The position numbers and the translations under genes are program-made. Below are positions 1 to 7,629 of a DNA stretch of 42,484 bases, one piece after another. Source of the DNA: JAOZTV01 sp965371805. Its GTDB lineage: Bacteria; Acidobacteriota; Aminicenantia; UBA2199. The notes under the pieces were generated by a model, which searched no databases, was not told where the DNA came from, and was given only the letters and a program-made list of their open reading frames with translations. The stretch spans positions 1-42,484 of the forward strand of contig CBDUZW010000042.1 in assembly GCA_965371805.1 (NCBI GenBank). Direction: 5' to 3'. How positions within the stretch are numbered: position 1 is the stretch's first letter; each line of letters starts with the position of its first letter.

Positions 1-58
1 CGAATATGGTGATTAAAAATTCTTTTAAATCTAATATGTTATGGACTCGTACATAATA

Positions 59-87
59 TTGAAGTTTTTTTCTTATAAATGTATAAT
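59..87 (+). promoter_or_regulatory. Predicted sigma70-type promoter of the glycosyltransferase gene
   Basis: TTGAAG (59-64), a 17-base spacer and a perfect TATAAT (82-87) are seen. Transcription would start near 94, giving a leader of about 45 bases before the ATG at 139. No clear Shine-Dalgarno precedes that ATG. The rest of bases 1-138 is AT-rich with no gene that I can see. Confidence 0.5.
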
Positions 88-138
88 GAAATTTGGTAAA
101 ACAATGAATAAATTGAATAAGGATGTAAAAATATTGTA

Positions 139-1326
139 ATGATAATTGTTTATTATATTATTGCTTCAATATCATTAATTGTTTGCTTTTATCAATTAGT
201 AATAGCTATTATCACTAAAAAAAGACTCAAAACTCTTGACAAAATTGATGCAATATCACTTATTGAATTTCCGTCAATTTCTGTAATAATAACTGCAAAA
301 GATGAAGAGAATGAGATCGAAGATGCCATAAATTCAAGACTAGAGAGTGATTATCCGAATATTGAATTTATAATTGTGAATGATAGATCAATAGATAAAA
401 CTCTGCAGATAATCAATGGAATTGCAAAAAAGGATAAAAGGGTTAAGGTAGTTAATATTAAAGACCTCAGGGATGGATGGTTAGGAAAAATTAATGCCCT
501 CAACGAAGGGAAAAAAATTGCAAATGGAGATTGGTTATTATTTAGTGATGGCGATGCTTTTATTAAACCTGGAACATTGAAAAAGGTAATAAGATTATGT
601 TTAAAAAATAATATTGATTTTGTAGCGGTTTTACCGGAGTTTTACAGTTCTAATTTTGTTGTTGATGTACCTGTTTCTATATTCTTCCGCAGCCTTATGA
701 CTATGGGGCGGGCATATAAAGCAGAAGATAAAAAGTCAAGAGTTTCAGTTGGAAGTGGTTCATTTAATTTTGTAAGAAGGGAAGCATTTGAAAAAGCAGG
801 TGAATTTGAGAAATTGAAAATGGAAGTAATAGATGATGTTGCGATGGGGCAAATATTAAAGTCTTCAGGAGCAAAAACTTCAATGCTTATTGGAAAAAAA
901 TTCGTGGGAGTTAAGTGGTATTCAAATTTAAAGTCTCTTTTTGATGGAATGGGGAGAGCAATGATGGCAGGCCTTGGTAATTTTAATTTTTTTCAGCTTT
1001 TTCTATTGAGTACAATTGCATTTATTATTGATACTACACCCTTTATTATTCTGATTCCTTTTGGAATCCCATATCTTCAACTTATCGGAATAGTAAGTAT
1101 CGTTTTTATAATTTCTGCAACAATTATTACTGATAACTTAATGAATCGTTCTTTTTATTACTCATTTTTTCTTCCAATTGGCTATCTTTTAATATATTTA
1201 ATTGCCCTATATGGAGGTTTAAGAATATTTATAAACAGAGGTTTAATATGGCGAAATACATTCTATTCAATCAATGATCTGAAAAAAGGCCGTGTTTTTA
1301 AATATTTTCCTAAAAAAAATGATTAA
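139..1326 (+). CDS. Family 2 membrane glycosyltransferase
   Basis: Probably transfers a sugar from a nucleotide-sugar to a lipid or carotenoid-like acceptor at the cytoplasmic face of the inner membrane. Residues 1-26 form a membrane anchor. The GT-A fold starts near residue 46 (SISVIITAKDEENEI), continues with VNDRS (80-84) and has a DGD (D137-D139) metal/nucleotide-sugar signature after GWLGKINAL. A later VIDDVAMG motif matches the acceptor-side acidic motif of family 2 enzymes. The C-terminal third (about 285-375) holds three to four membrane segments. This layout resembles HpnB- and CrtQ-type glycosyltransferases, but the substrate cannot be read from sequence. The gene is monocistronic and converges on the sprA-like gene, whose stop is 16 bases away. 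Confidence 0.8.
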   Translation: MIIVYYIIASISLIVCFYQLVIAIITKKRLKTLDKIDAISLIEFPSISVIITAKDEENEIEDAINSRLESDYPNIEFIIVNDRSIDKTLQIINGIAKKDKRVKVVNIKDLRDGWLGKINALNEGKKIANGDWLLFSDGDAFIKPGTLKKVIRLCLKNNIDFVAVLPEFYSSNFVVDVPVSIFFRSLMTMGRAYKAEDKKSRVSVGSGSFNFVRREAFEKAGEFEKLKMEVIDDVAMGQILKSSGAKTSMLIGKKFVGVKWYSNLKSLFDGMGRAMMAGLGNFNFFQLFLLSTIAFIIDTTPFIILIPFGIPYLQLIGIVSIVFIISATIITDNLMNRSFYYSFFLPIGYLLIYLIALYGGLRIFINRGLIWRNTFYSINDLKKGRVFKYFPKKND

Positions 1327-1341
1327 AATAGTTAGTACTAG

Positions 1342-2025
1342 CTATATACTAATATCTATTTGATTGTCTAAGTCTGGTTCTTCATTTTGTCCATTCTGGG
1401 ATTTGGAATATTCTTCAATACCCATTTTTTCATTATTAGATAGTGATCTCTCATCATTACTATTATTGTTTACCACGTCCATATTCTGTTTTATAAGCTC
1501 CATTCTTGCTCTGCTTGCCATTTGAGATGCTTTTGCAGCAACACTTCTGTCCTGACTCGAGGGATCTGATGGGGCAAGGGCCGCATTTTTTATCTGTTCA
1601 GCCTTTTGCATTGTAGCTTCCGGGTCACCTTTTACCCCTGATACACTTATCCTTACTTCCCCTCCAACAGCGTACATTTTGCCATCAGGTCCTCTTTTAT
1701 ACTCATAACTGGCTCCTGAGACAGCAATCCCACCTGCAGCTGACATATGAGCCATCTCATGCTGTCTCACTTCTCTGTCTCTTGATTTTAACTCTTTAAC
1801 CGCTTTATCTACCTTTTCATTAAGTTCATTAGTATTTGATGTGTTATTTGATGGTTTTTCTTCAATTGATATGTTTTTTTTCTCTGCAAGATTCTGTTCC
1901 GGGTTGTTTTCATTTTTTGGAATACTATTTCTGTTAATATCTGATTTATTATTCTTTTGAAACGTGTTATTTTGGAGATAATCGCGGTAACTAAATTCTG
2001 ATGAATATTTTCCTATTATATTCAT
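1342..2025 (-). CDS. SprA-related putative metalloprotease
   Basis: Belongs to the SprA-related family (also called the CJM1_0395 putative metalloprotease family). The first 60-70 residues are low-complexity, Asn/Glu/Lys-rich and probably disordered. The conserved part begins near residue 70 with a helix (DKAVKELKSRDREVRQHEMAHM). It carries the zinc-protease-like HEMAH motif at residues 89-93, followed by the family-typical GPDGKMYAVGGEV and QMASRARMEL stretches. The ATG at 2025 is preferred over a TTG two codons upstream, because a TATAAT box (2038-2033, minus strand) ends 7 bases before it and no ribosome-binding site is present. The physiological substrate is unknown. The family assignment is firm; protease activity is an inference from the HExxH motif. 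Confidence 0.8.
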   Translation of the reverse strand: MNIIGKYSSEFSYRDYLQNNTFQKNNKSDINRNSIPKNENNPEQNLAEKKNISIEEKPSNNTSNTNELNEKVDKAVKELKSRDREVRQHEMAHMSAAGGIAVSGASYEYKRGPDGKMYAVGGEVRISVSGVKGDPEATMQKAEQIKNAALAPSDPSSQDRSVAAKASQMASRARMELIKQNMDVVNNNSNDERSLSNNEKMGIEEYSKSQNGQNEEPDLDNQIDISI

Positions 2026-2032
2026 GTTCAAT

Positions 2033-2038
2033 ATTATA
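2033..2038 (-). promoter_or_regulatory. -10 box (TATAAT) of the sprA-like gene
   Basis: A perfect TATAAT on the minus strand ends 7 bases before the ATG at 2025, predicting a start of transcription at or one base before the initiation codon. No good -35 hexamer is visible 16-18 bases upstream. Confidence 0.4.
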
Positions 2039-2117
2039 TATCGGTGATTTTATTAAATTCTTTAATTTTGCAAAATACATTCTGTCTGTTTCTGAAATTT
2101 ATTCCACTATTCGCACA

Positions 2118-2146
2118 TTGACAATAATATTTTATTCTAATATAAT
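2118..2146 (+). promoter_or_regulatory. Consensus promoter TTGACA-N17-TATAAT
   Basis: TTGACA (2118-2123) and TATAAT (2141-2146) are separated by exactly 17 bases, a perfect match to the housekeeping sigma consensus. Transcription should begin near 2153 and read into the membrane-protein gene at 2243 through a leader of about 90 bases. Confidence 0.65.
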
Positions 2147-2242
2147 TAGTTCTAATATATCATCTAATGGTTTTATGAAGAAGATAATAAATAGATAATA
2201 AACTTTATTTTTGTAAAATAATAGAGAGGGAAAAAATAGAAT

Positions 2243-2752
2243 ATGAGAAATTTTAGTATTAGTTTTACAGCAATTATGTTTTCATGTATGTCGGTTATAA
2301 TATGGCTCAGTAGACCAGGAAACCTTAAAAATTTCAGACAGAGTTCTTTTACGGATCTAATACTTCATGAGTCAATTCTTCCAAATTTATTGGTCTTTAT
2401 CATTCTTTTATGGATTTTTATCTGGCTTGTAATACCTAGGGAGATAAAAAAACTAAGAATCGAGCCATTATTTAAGCTTAAGGCTGGTAAGCATATAGTT
2501 GGTTTATCACTCATTTTTTTTGGTGTTATTCTTCAGTATTTGATTGTTGTCCTTCCCGAGTCTATAAAGAGTAGTAAGGTTTTTCCATTAGCTTCTGTTG
2601 TGATCGTTATGGCTCTTCTCATTTGGTGGTTATCTACAATAGTATATGCTTCTATACCAAATGATTATAAGAAAGGGATCCTATTCATTCTTTCTTTTAT
2701 AATGATTTTCTTAACAGTTCTTCAAACTCTGACATATTTTATAAAGTTATAA
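2243..2752 (+). CDS. Small multi-pass membrane protein, function unknown
   Basis: I do not recognise the family. The 169-residue product has about five hydrophobic segments (roughly 5-23, 48-65, 86-107, 115-133 and 143-165), with a basic, charged stretch near 67-82. This fits an inner-membrane protein with short loops. No enzymatic motif is seen. It is preceded by a GAGAGGG ribosome-binding site and a consensus promoter, so it is probably a real, well-expressed gene. It stands 110 bases upstream of a two-component pair but has its own promoter. It could be an accessory sensor for that pair, but nothing in the sequence shows this. Confidence 0.6.
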   Translation: MRNFSISFTAIMFSCMSVIIWLSRPGNLKNFRQSSFTDLILHESILPNLLVFIILLWIFIWLVIPREIKKLRIEPLFKLKAGKHIVGLSLIFFGVILQYLIVVLPESIKSSKVFPLASVVIVMALLIWWLSTIVYASIPNDYKKGILFILSFIMIFLTVLQTLTYFIKL

Positions 2753-2862
2753 CTTTGAGTTAAAAAAAAACATTTAATTGTTTTTGTATAATTATATCTG
2801 TTTTTAGTAAACGATTGACAAAAAAAAAATCAGTTGTTAAACTATAACAGGACTAATAATAA

Positions 2863-3978
2863 ATGGCAAATATAATACCATCAATACTAATAATCGATGA
2901 TGATTCAGACAATCTTATTCTAATTTCAAAAATGCTGGATAAATCATTTTCAGATATTTCCATTTATTCTGCATCAAGTGGCTTTGCCGGGTTAAAGTTG
3001 GCAAAAAAATATCTTCCGGATACTATTATACTCGATGTTATAATGCCTGATATTGATGGGTTTGCAGTATGTAAAGAACTTAAAGAAGACAATTTAACAA
3101 AAAACATTCCCATTCTAATGATAACTGGATTAGAAATACAGATGCAGGCAAAGATAAAAGCCCTGAATATTGGAGCTGATTCATTTTTATCAAAACCTAT
3201 ACGGAAAGCTGAACTAATTGCTCAGATAAAGGCAATGCTGAGAATAAAAATCGCGGAAGATAAAATATTAAATGAAAAAAAAAAACTTGAAAGACTTATA
3301 AAAATCAGAACAAAAAAATTGCATTTGCTGGCTGCTCATACACTCTCACTTCATGAGGAGGAGAGAGCTAGAATATCTAGAGGTCTTCATGATGAGTTGG
3401 GTCAGATGTTAGTTGGCTTACAGATGGGACATGACTCCTTATTAAAAATTATAGATAGAAAAGAATTTAATGGATCAGAAAAAGATAAATTACTAAAAAA
3501 AACAAGAGAATTAATAGAAATGACTGAATATAGTTTTGATTCTGTTAGAAAAATAATTCATGATCTCCGTCCACCTGTTCTTGATCATTTGGGTTTGGTA
3601 CCTGCAATTGAATGGCTGGCGCAGGATTTCTATAAGAAAAGTGAAATTAAAATTAAGGTTAAAAATTTTATAGAAGAAAAACTTTCTTTTTCAAATGAAC
3701 AGAATACAGCCATTTTCAGGATTTTGCAGGAGTCTCTCACAAATATTGCAAAACATTCAAAGGGAACAGAAGTGTTAATTCAAATTAAAAAGGATCCTGA
3801 GCTTGGCATTAAATTCGAGATTGAAGATAATGGGTGTGGTATAGAAAAAGAAAAGATAGATAGCATGAAAAATTTTGGAGTAATGGGAATGCAAGAAAGA
3901 GCTACACAGTTTGATTGGAAACTTTGTATAGATGGACAACCGGGAATTGGTACGAAGGTTACTCTAAAAACAGTTTAA
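2863..3978 (+). CDS. Receiver-domain/HisKA_3 (NarL-type) histidine kinase
   Basis: Soluble sensor kinase of the NarX/DegS class with an N-terminal receiver instead of a membrane sensor. The receiver (residues 6-125) has the acid pocket D12-D14, phospho-acceptor D58 (IILDVIMPD) and conserved K111. A coiled coil (about 128-165) leads to the dimerisation helix EERARISRGLHDELGQ with phosphorylatable H176. The HATPase part shows an N box (LQESLTNIAKH), a DNGCGIEK box and a GVMGMQERA box. Because the sensor is a receiver, the kinase is probably controlled by phosphotransfer from another kinase. Its stop is one base before the ATG of the LuxR-type regulator, so the two are translationally linked and almost certainly cognate. 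Confidence 0.9.
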   Translation: MANIIPSILIIDDDSDNLILISKMLDKSFSDISIYSASSGFAGLKLAKKYLPDTIILDVIMPDIDGFAVCKELKEDNLTKNIPILMITGLEIQMQAKIKALNIGADSFLSKPIRKAELIAQIKAMLRIKIAEDKILNEKKKLERLIKIRTKKLHLLAAHTLSLHEEERARISRGLHDELGQMLVGLQMGHDSLLKIIDRKEFNGSEKDKLLKKTRELIEMTEYSFDSVRKIIHDLRPPVLDHLGLVPAIEWLAQDFYKKSEIKIKVKNFIEEKLSFSNEQNTAIFRILQESLTNIAKHSKGTEVLIQIKKDPELGIKFEIEDNGCGIEKEKIDSMKNFGVMGMQERATQFDWKLCIDGQPGIGTKVTLKTV

Positions 3979-3979
3979 C

Positions 3980-4612
3980 ATGAAAAAGATATTAATTGCA
4001 GATGATCATCCAATCGTTAGAGCAGGGCTTAAGCAAATTATAAATGATGAGATCAATCTTACAGTATCTGGTGAAGCTTCAAATGGGGTTGAGGTAAAGA
4101 GAGAAACAGATAAGAATGAGTTTGATTTAGTAATACTGGATATATCTATGCCTGGAGATAATGGAATTGATATTTTAAAACAGTTAAAATACACTAATCC
4201 TAAGATAAAGGTTTTGATTCTGAGTACATATCCTGAAGATGCTTATGCAGAACGCGCATTTAAGGCAGGGGCTTCAGGTTATCTGAATAAACAATATGCG
4301 ACCAGAGATTTGATCCTTGCAATTAATAAAATAATAAATGGAGGGAAATTTATCAGCCAGGCAGCAGCTGAGAACATTGCTTTTGGTATGATAAGTAATT
4401 CAGCAGATTCCCTTCATAAAAAATTATCTGATAGAGAGTTTCAGGTGTTAACTTTATTAGGTAGTGGGAACACTATCTCTGAGATAGGTGAAGAGCTACT
4501 ACTCAGTGTTAAAACTATTAGTACTTATAGAAAAAGGATTCTTGAAAAAATGGAATTAAAAAATACAGCTGCATTGATAAAATATGCTGTTGAATACAAT
4601 ATTGTTGAATAG
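3980..4612 (+). CDS. NarL/LuxR-family response regulator
   Basis: DNA-binding partner of the upstream kinase. The receiver domain (residues 2-120) has D8/D9 and phospho-acceptor D54 (VILDISMPG), with Lys in the YLNKQ segment at the usual place. A linker leads to a LuxR-type helix-turn-helix (about 146-208), beginning LSDREFQVLTLL and containing the recognition helix SVKTISTYRKRILEKM. Length (210 residues) and order are typical of the NarL group. The start overlaps the end of the kinase gene with a one-base gap. Targets are not visible in the sequence. The downstream gene at 4695 is 82 bases away and could be one. Confidence 0.92.
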   Translation: MKKILIADDHPIVRAGLKQIINDEINLTVSGEASNGVEVKRETDKNEFDLVILDISMPGDNGIDILKQLKYTNPKIKVLILSTYPEDAYAERAFKAGASGYLNKQYATRDLILAINKIINGGKFISQAAAENIAFGMISNSADSLHKKLSDREFQVLTLLGSGNTISEIGEELLLSVKTISTYRKRILEKMELKNTAALIKYAVEYNIVE

Positions 4613-4694
4613 AGGAGAGGTGAATTAGTTTTGTTTTGTCATATGTTATTTTGTAGATATGTATAGTATAATCTTACATGAAGGAAAATTTTGA

Positions 4695-7358
4695 ATGAGA
4701 ACACTATTATTTGTTAAAGAAAACAAGGCAAAAGTAAAACTAGTTGAATATTTATCGACATTTTCTAAATATAATATTATTAATAAAAAAGAAACAATAT
4801 TAGAAGTGCTTCAACTTGCTAAAGAGAAAGGAGCTCCTTTTGATTTGCTTATAATTGAAATGGAAGAGATCGAGCTGAACAATCCTGAATTTATAGAAAG
4901 AATAAGGGAAGCAGAGCAAAAGAAGCAAATTGGGGAAATAAAAATAATAATATTATTTGATATAAATCTCCATTATAAATTCGAAGATAAAAATAGTTTA
5001 AATGCAGATGCATGTTTATTAAATCCCTTTGAAAACATTGAATTTGAAGATAGCCTGTCAAAACTTGGATTTGATAAGGTTTCAGAAGATAAAAAACATG
5101 ATACCTGTTCAAATGAGATAGTAGACTTAAAAAGAGTCATTTATAATAATTCAAAGCTTAATGATCAGGAATTTAGAGTCTATATTGAAAAAAAAGTAAA
5201 AAAAATTGGAAATGCCGGAGAAGAACTTCTCGGAGAATTTTTATGTTCAGATCATATTGAATTTCTTACAAGAATTAATCTAATCAGAGTGGCTGGATAT
5301 GTCAGGACGCCAATATTACTAGATTTTCTTGAAAGTAACTTAAAAAACAAAAATAATATTACTATTATTAAAGAAACGATTATAGCAATTTGTAAATTTA
5401 ATAACCTTGAATCAATAAGAATTCTTAATAATGCACTTGGTGAGATAGGTAATACTCTACTTATAAGAAAAATTAATGAAGAGATAGGAAAAATTAAACA
5501 AAATAACCCAATTTTAGGGCTTCTTCCCAGATTTCTTGAAGGTGAGAAGGATATTAAAAAATTTCGAGTTACCGTTAATATTCTAAAGGAGATTCTATCT
5601 CTCTCAGATTCAAATACTTTTGTTGAATTTATGTCTAATAAATCAGCAGTTATTAGTGAAGGGACTTTTGAGATCTTATCTGCTAAAGGAGATAGTTCTA
5701 TCCACGTAAAAATGAGTGAATATTTTAAAAATGCGATATCGGATGAGGATTGTATGACCTTACCGGAATGTAGCAAGATAAGCAGATTATCTTTCTATTA
5801 TAAGAACTATTTTCACAGATTTCCTGGATTTGTCTCAAATTATACTGAAGAAATAAAAAATATTCTTATCCCTATACAAGATTCAGAAGTCAGAAAAAAT
5901 CTGATCTCAATTTTAGCAGGTAGTACTAATGATAAAGATATCGATTTTGTTAAAACAATTTATAATAAAGATAAAGACTTACAAAATGAAATTATTATTC
6001 AATTCAGTAATAATAAAAGTGCTGTGAGTTTTCTTTATGAGAATTATAAGTCCGACACAAAGAATGCTGTACTTATAATTAAAGCTCTTTTAAATACATC
6101 TGAGGGTATAAACTACTTTATGGAGAATTTTTTTAATGAAGAGGCTGATATACAGGAAACAATTATAAGGAATATTTTTATAAAAGACACAGATAGAAGG
6201 ATGGTTTTTGTAGATAAAGTATTTAATTCTCAATTATTTAATATTAAGAGAATCATTCTTACCCGTATTCTGGATTTTTATGATTTTTCATTAAAGTCCA
6301 TTCTATTTAATGAAAAATTTGACAGGGAGTTTTTTTCAATTGAAAAGGAATACTTGCTTGCTGTAACAACTGCTTTTCCGATTACACTTATAGAGAGATT
6401 GATGTATAAGATGTCTACTACATCTTTTCCTTTATCAAAAATTAAAAGATTTTTGGCAACTATTCAGGAGATACAAGAGAAAGATCCACTGATACTTTTT
6501 AAAAATGAAAATATGTTAATTGCTTTTCTTGATTCGATTATTAGCAAAAACAGTAAAGAGTTAAACTTGACGACATTAAATATTTTGGGAAATTTTGTTA
6601 TTTTAGATGTAGTATCCTATGGTATATTGACAAAAGGCTTAAATTATTTTTATTCGAAAAGAGGGAATAAAATAACTCCTAAAGAGACCAGTAAAATTTA
6701 CAGTATTAGAAAATTTTATATATCACATTTTAAAGATATTAAAAAAAAAGGTGATTTTATAAAGGAATTTAAAGAGATTTTATCAAAAAAACCTATAAAC
6801 TTTGATCAGTTAAGGCATTTTTTAAAGTATAGCAATATGGCAATAGCACTTGAAATAGATGAGTTTATAAATATTCTTGTTAATACAATACAGGGGGCTG
6901 AACCCAGACTTCAAGCAAAATGGGGAGAGTTTCTTGGATATTTTCCGTTTTTAAAAAAAATCTTTCAGGAAAGAATAAATAACACTAATATTAAAGAGGG
7001 AAATCAAAGGAAAAATCAACAATTCATAAGGATTGTTATTGCTTTTGACAGCTACAAGATGTCAGTTCTGATTTTTGACCAGCTAAAATTATTATTTCCT
7101 GAATATAATATAAAGATTGATCCTGATAAACTTGAAAATAATGATATTTTACTCTGTGACTCAATCCGGTTAAAAGCATATATTGGCAATCATGCTCTAA
7201 AAACTGCAAATATTTTTCTACTTCTGGAAAACAATTTTGAATTTGCATCATTTAAAAAGTTTAATCCAAAGTTTTTTGTAAAACCATTATCATTAAACAA
7301 AATAGCTGTTCAACTATATCAAAATCTGTATTTTATTAATGAAAAGTCTTCCTGGTAA
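4695..7358 (+). CDS. HEAT-like helical protein with receiver-like domains at both ends
   Basis: No named family recognised. The product has 887 residues. Residues 1-115 follow the receiver fold order, but the acid pocket reads FVKEN, the phospho-acceptor position is Glu (E55 in LLIIEMEEIE) and the conserved Lys is Asn (LLNPF). This is a pseudo-receiver, possibly locked in an active-like state. Residues about 130-760 are helix-loop-helix repeats of HEAT character (for example YVRTPILLDFLESNLKN, VRKNLISILAGSTNDKDI). Residues about 775-880 again look like a receiver. Here an Asp (about D822, ILLCDS) and a Lys-Pro (about K863, FVKPL) remain, but the double-Asp pocket is gone. It lies between a kinase/regulator pair and a CheA-like kinase, so a scaffold or adaptor role in phospho-signalling is inferred. 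Confidence 0.6.
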   Translation: MRTLLFVKENKAKVKLVEYLSTFSKYNIINKKETILEVLQLAKEKGAPFDLLIIEMEEIELNNPEFIERIREAEQKKQIGEIKIIILFDINLHYKFEDKNSLNADACLLNPFENIEFEDSLSKLGFDKVSEDKKHDTCSNEIVDLKRVIYNNSKLNDQEFRVYIEKKVKKIGNAGEELLGEFLCSDHIEFLTRINLIRVAGYVRTPILLDFLESNLKNKNNITIIKETIIAICKFNNLESIRILNNALGEIGNTLLIRKINEEIGKIKQNNPILGLLPRFLEGEKDIKKFRVTVNILKEILSLSDSNTFVEFMSNKSAVISEGTFEILSAKGDSSIHVKMSEYFKNAISDEDCMTLPECSKISRLSFYYKNYFHRFPGFVSNYTEEIKNILIPIQDSEVRKNLISILAGSTNDKDIDFVKTIYNKDKDLQNEIIIQFSNNKSAVSFLYENYKSDTKNAVLIIKALLNTSEGINYFMENFFNEEADIQETIIRNIFIKDTDRRMVFVDKVFNSQLFNIKRIILTRILDFYDFSLKSILFNEKFDREFFSIEKEYLLAVTTAFPITLIERLMYKMSTTSFPLSKIKRFLATIQEIQEKDPLILFKNENMLIAFLDSIISKNSKELNLTTLNILGNFVILDVVSYGILTKGLNYFYSKRGNKITPKETSKIYSIRKFYISHFKDIKKKGDFIKEFKEILSKKPINFDQLRHFLKYSNMAIALEIDEFINILVNTIQGAEPRLQAKWGEFLGYFPFLKKIFQERINNTNIKEGNQRKNQQFIRIVIAFDSYKMSVLIFDQLKLLFPEYNIKIDPDKLENNDILLCDSIRLKAYIGNHALKTANIFLLLENNFEFASFKKFNPKFFVKPLSLNKIAVQLYQNLYFINEKSSW

Positions 7359-7402
7359 TTGGTATACTTTTTCCGAAACATGTTTATAGGGCTTTTAGAT
7401 GC

Positions 7403-7422
7403 TTGTAGGATAAAACCTACAA
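7403..7422. other. Inverted repeat TTGTAGG-N6-CCTACAA
   Basis: A perfect 7-bp inverted repeat with a 6-base loop lies 45 bases after the HEAT-like gene. It is followed by A residues rather than T residues, so it is not a standard terminator for the plus strand. It may be a weak RNA hairpin or a protein-binding site in the 184-base gap before the receiver stub. Confidence 0.3.
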
Positions 7423-7542
7423 AAAATGTCAACTTTGTCTTATTTTTATTTTTATCAAATTACAACATAATATAGTTAATGAAAAACTGTATTGATTATA
7501 AAATATATTTTTGTTCACTAATTATCTTTTTAAGGAGGGGTT

Positions 7543-7629
7543 ATGGCTAAGCAGATTTTAATAATAGATGATGATAATGATTATAGAGGTTATTTGGACA
7601 AAATCACTTTTTTATTGGATGAAGTATAA
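7543..7629 (+). pseudogene. Receiver-domain stub coupled to the CheA-like gene
   Basis: A 28-codon frame starting with a strong AAGGAGGGG ribosome-binding site encodes MAKQILIIDDDNDYRGYL. This is the first beta strand, acid pocket and first helix of a CheY-type receiver. It stops at TAA (7627-7629), whose last A is the A of the ATG of the next gene (TAATG overlap). The phospho-acceptor Asp and the rest of the fold are missing, so the product cannot be a working receiver. It looks like the remnant of a response-regulator gene shortened by deletion. It may be kept as a leader peptide that carries ribosomes onto the CheA-like frame. The translation signals are seen; the retained role is inferred. 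Confidence 0.6.

Noticed and set aside
1328..1345. Near-perfect 18-base palindrome between the convergent glycosyltransferase and sprA-like genes
   Set aside because: It overlaps the sprA-like stop codon and has weak A/T pairing with no clear T-run, so I cannot support a terminator or operator call.
2001..2198. 65-codon plus-strand frame overlapping the start of the sprA-like gene
   Set aside because: It overlaps the sprA-like coding start and promoter, contains the consensus promoter of the next gene, has no ribosome-binding site and resembles no protein; it is a chance frame in AT-rich DNA.
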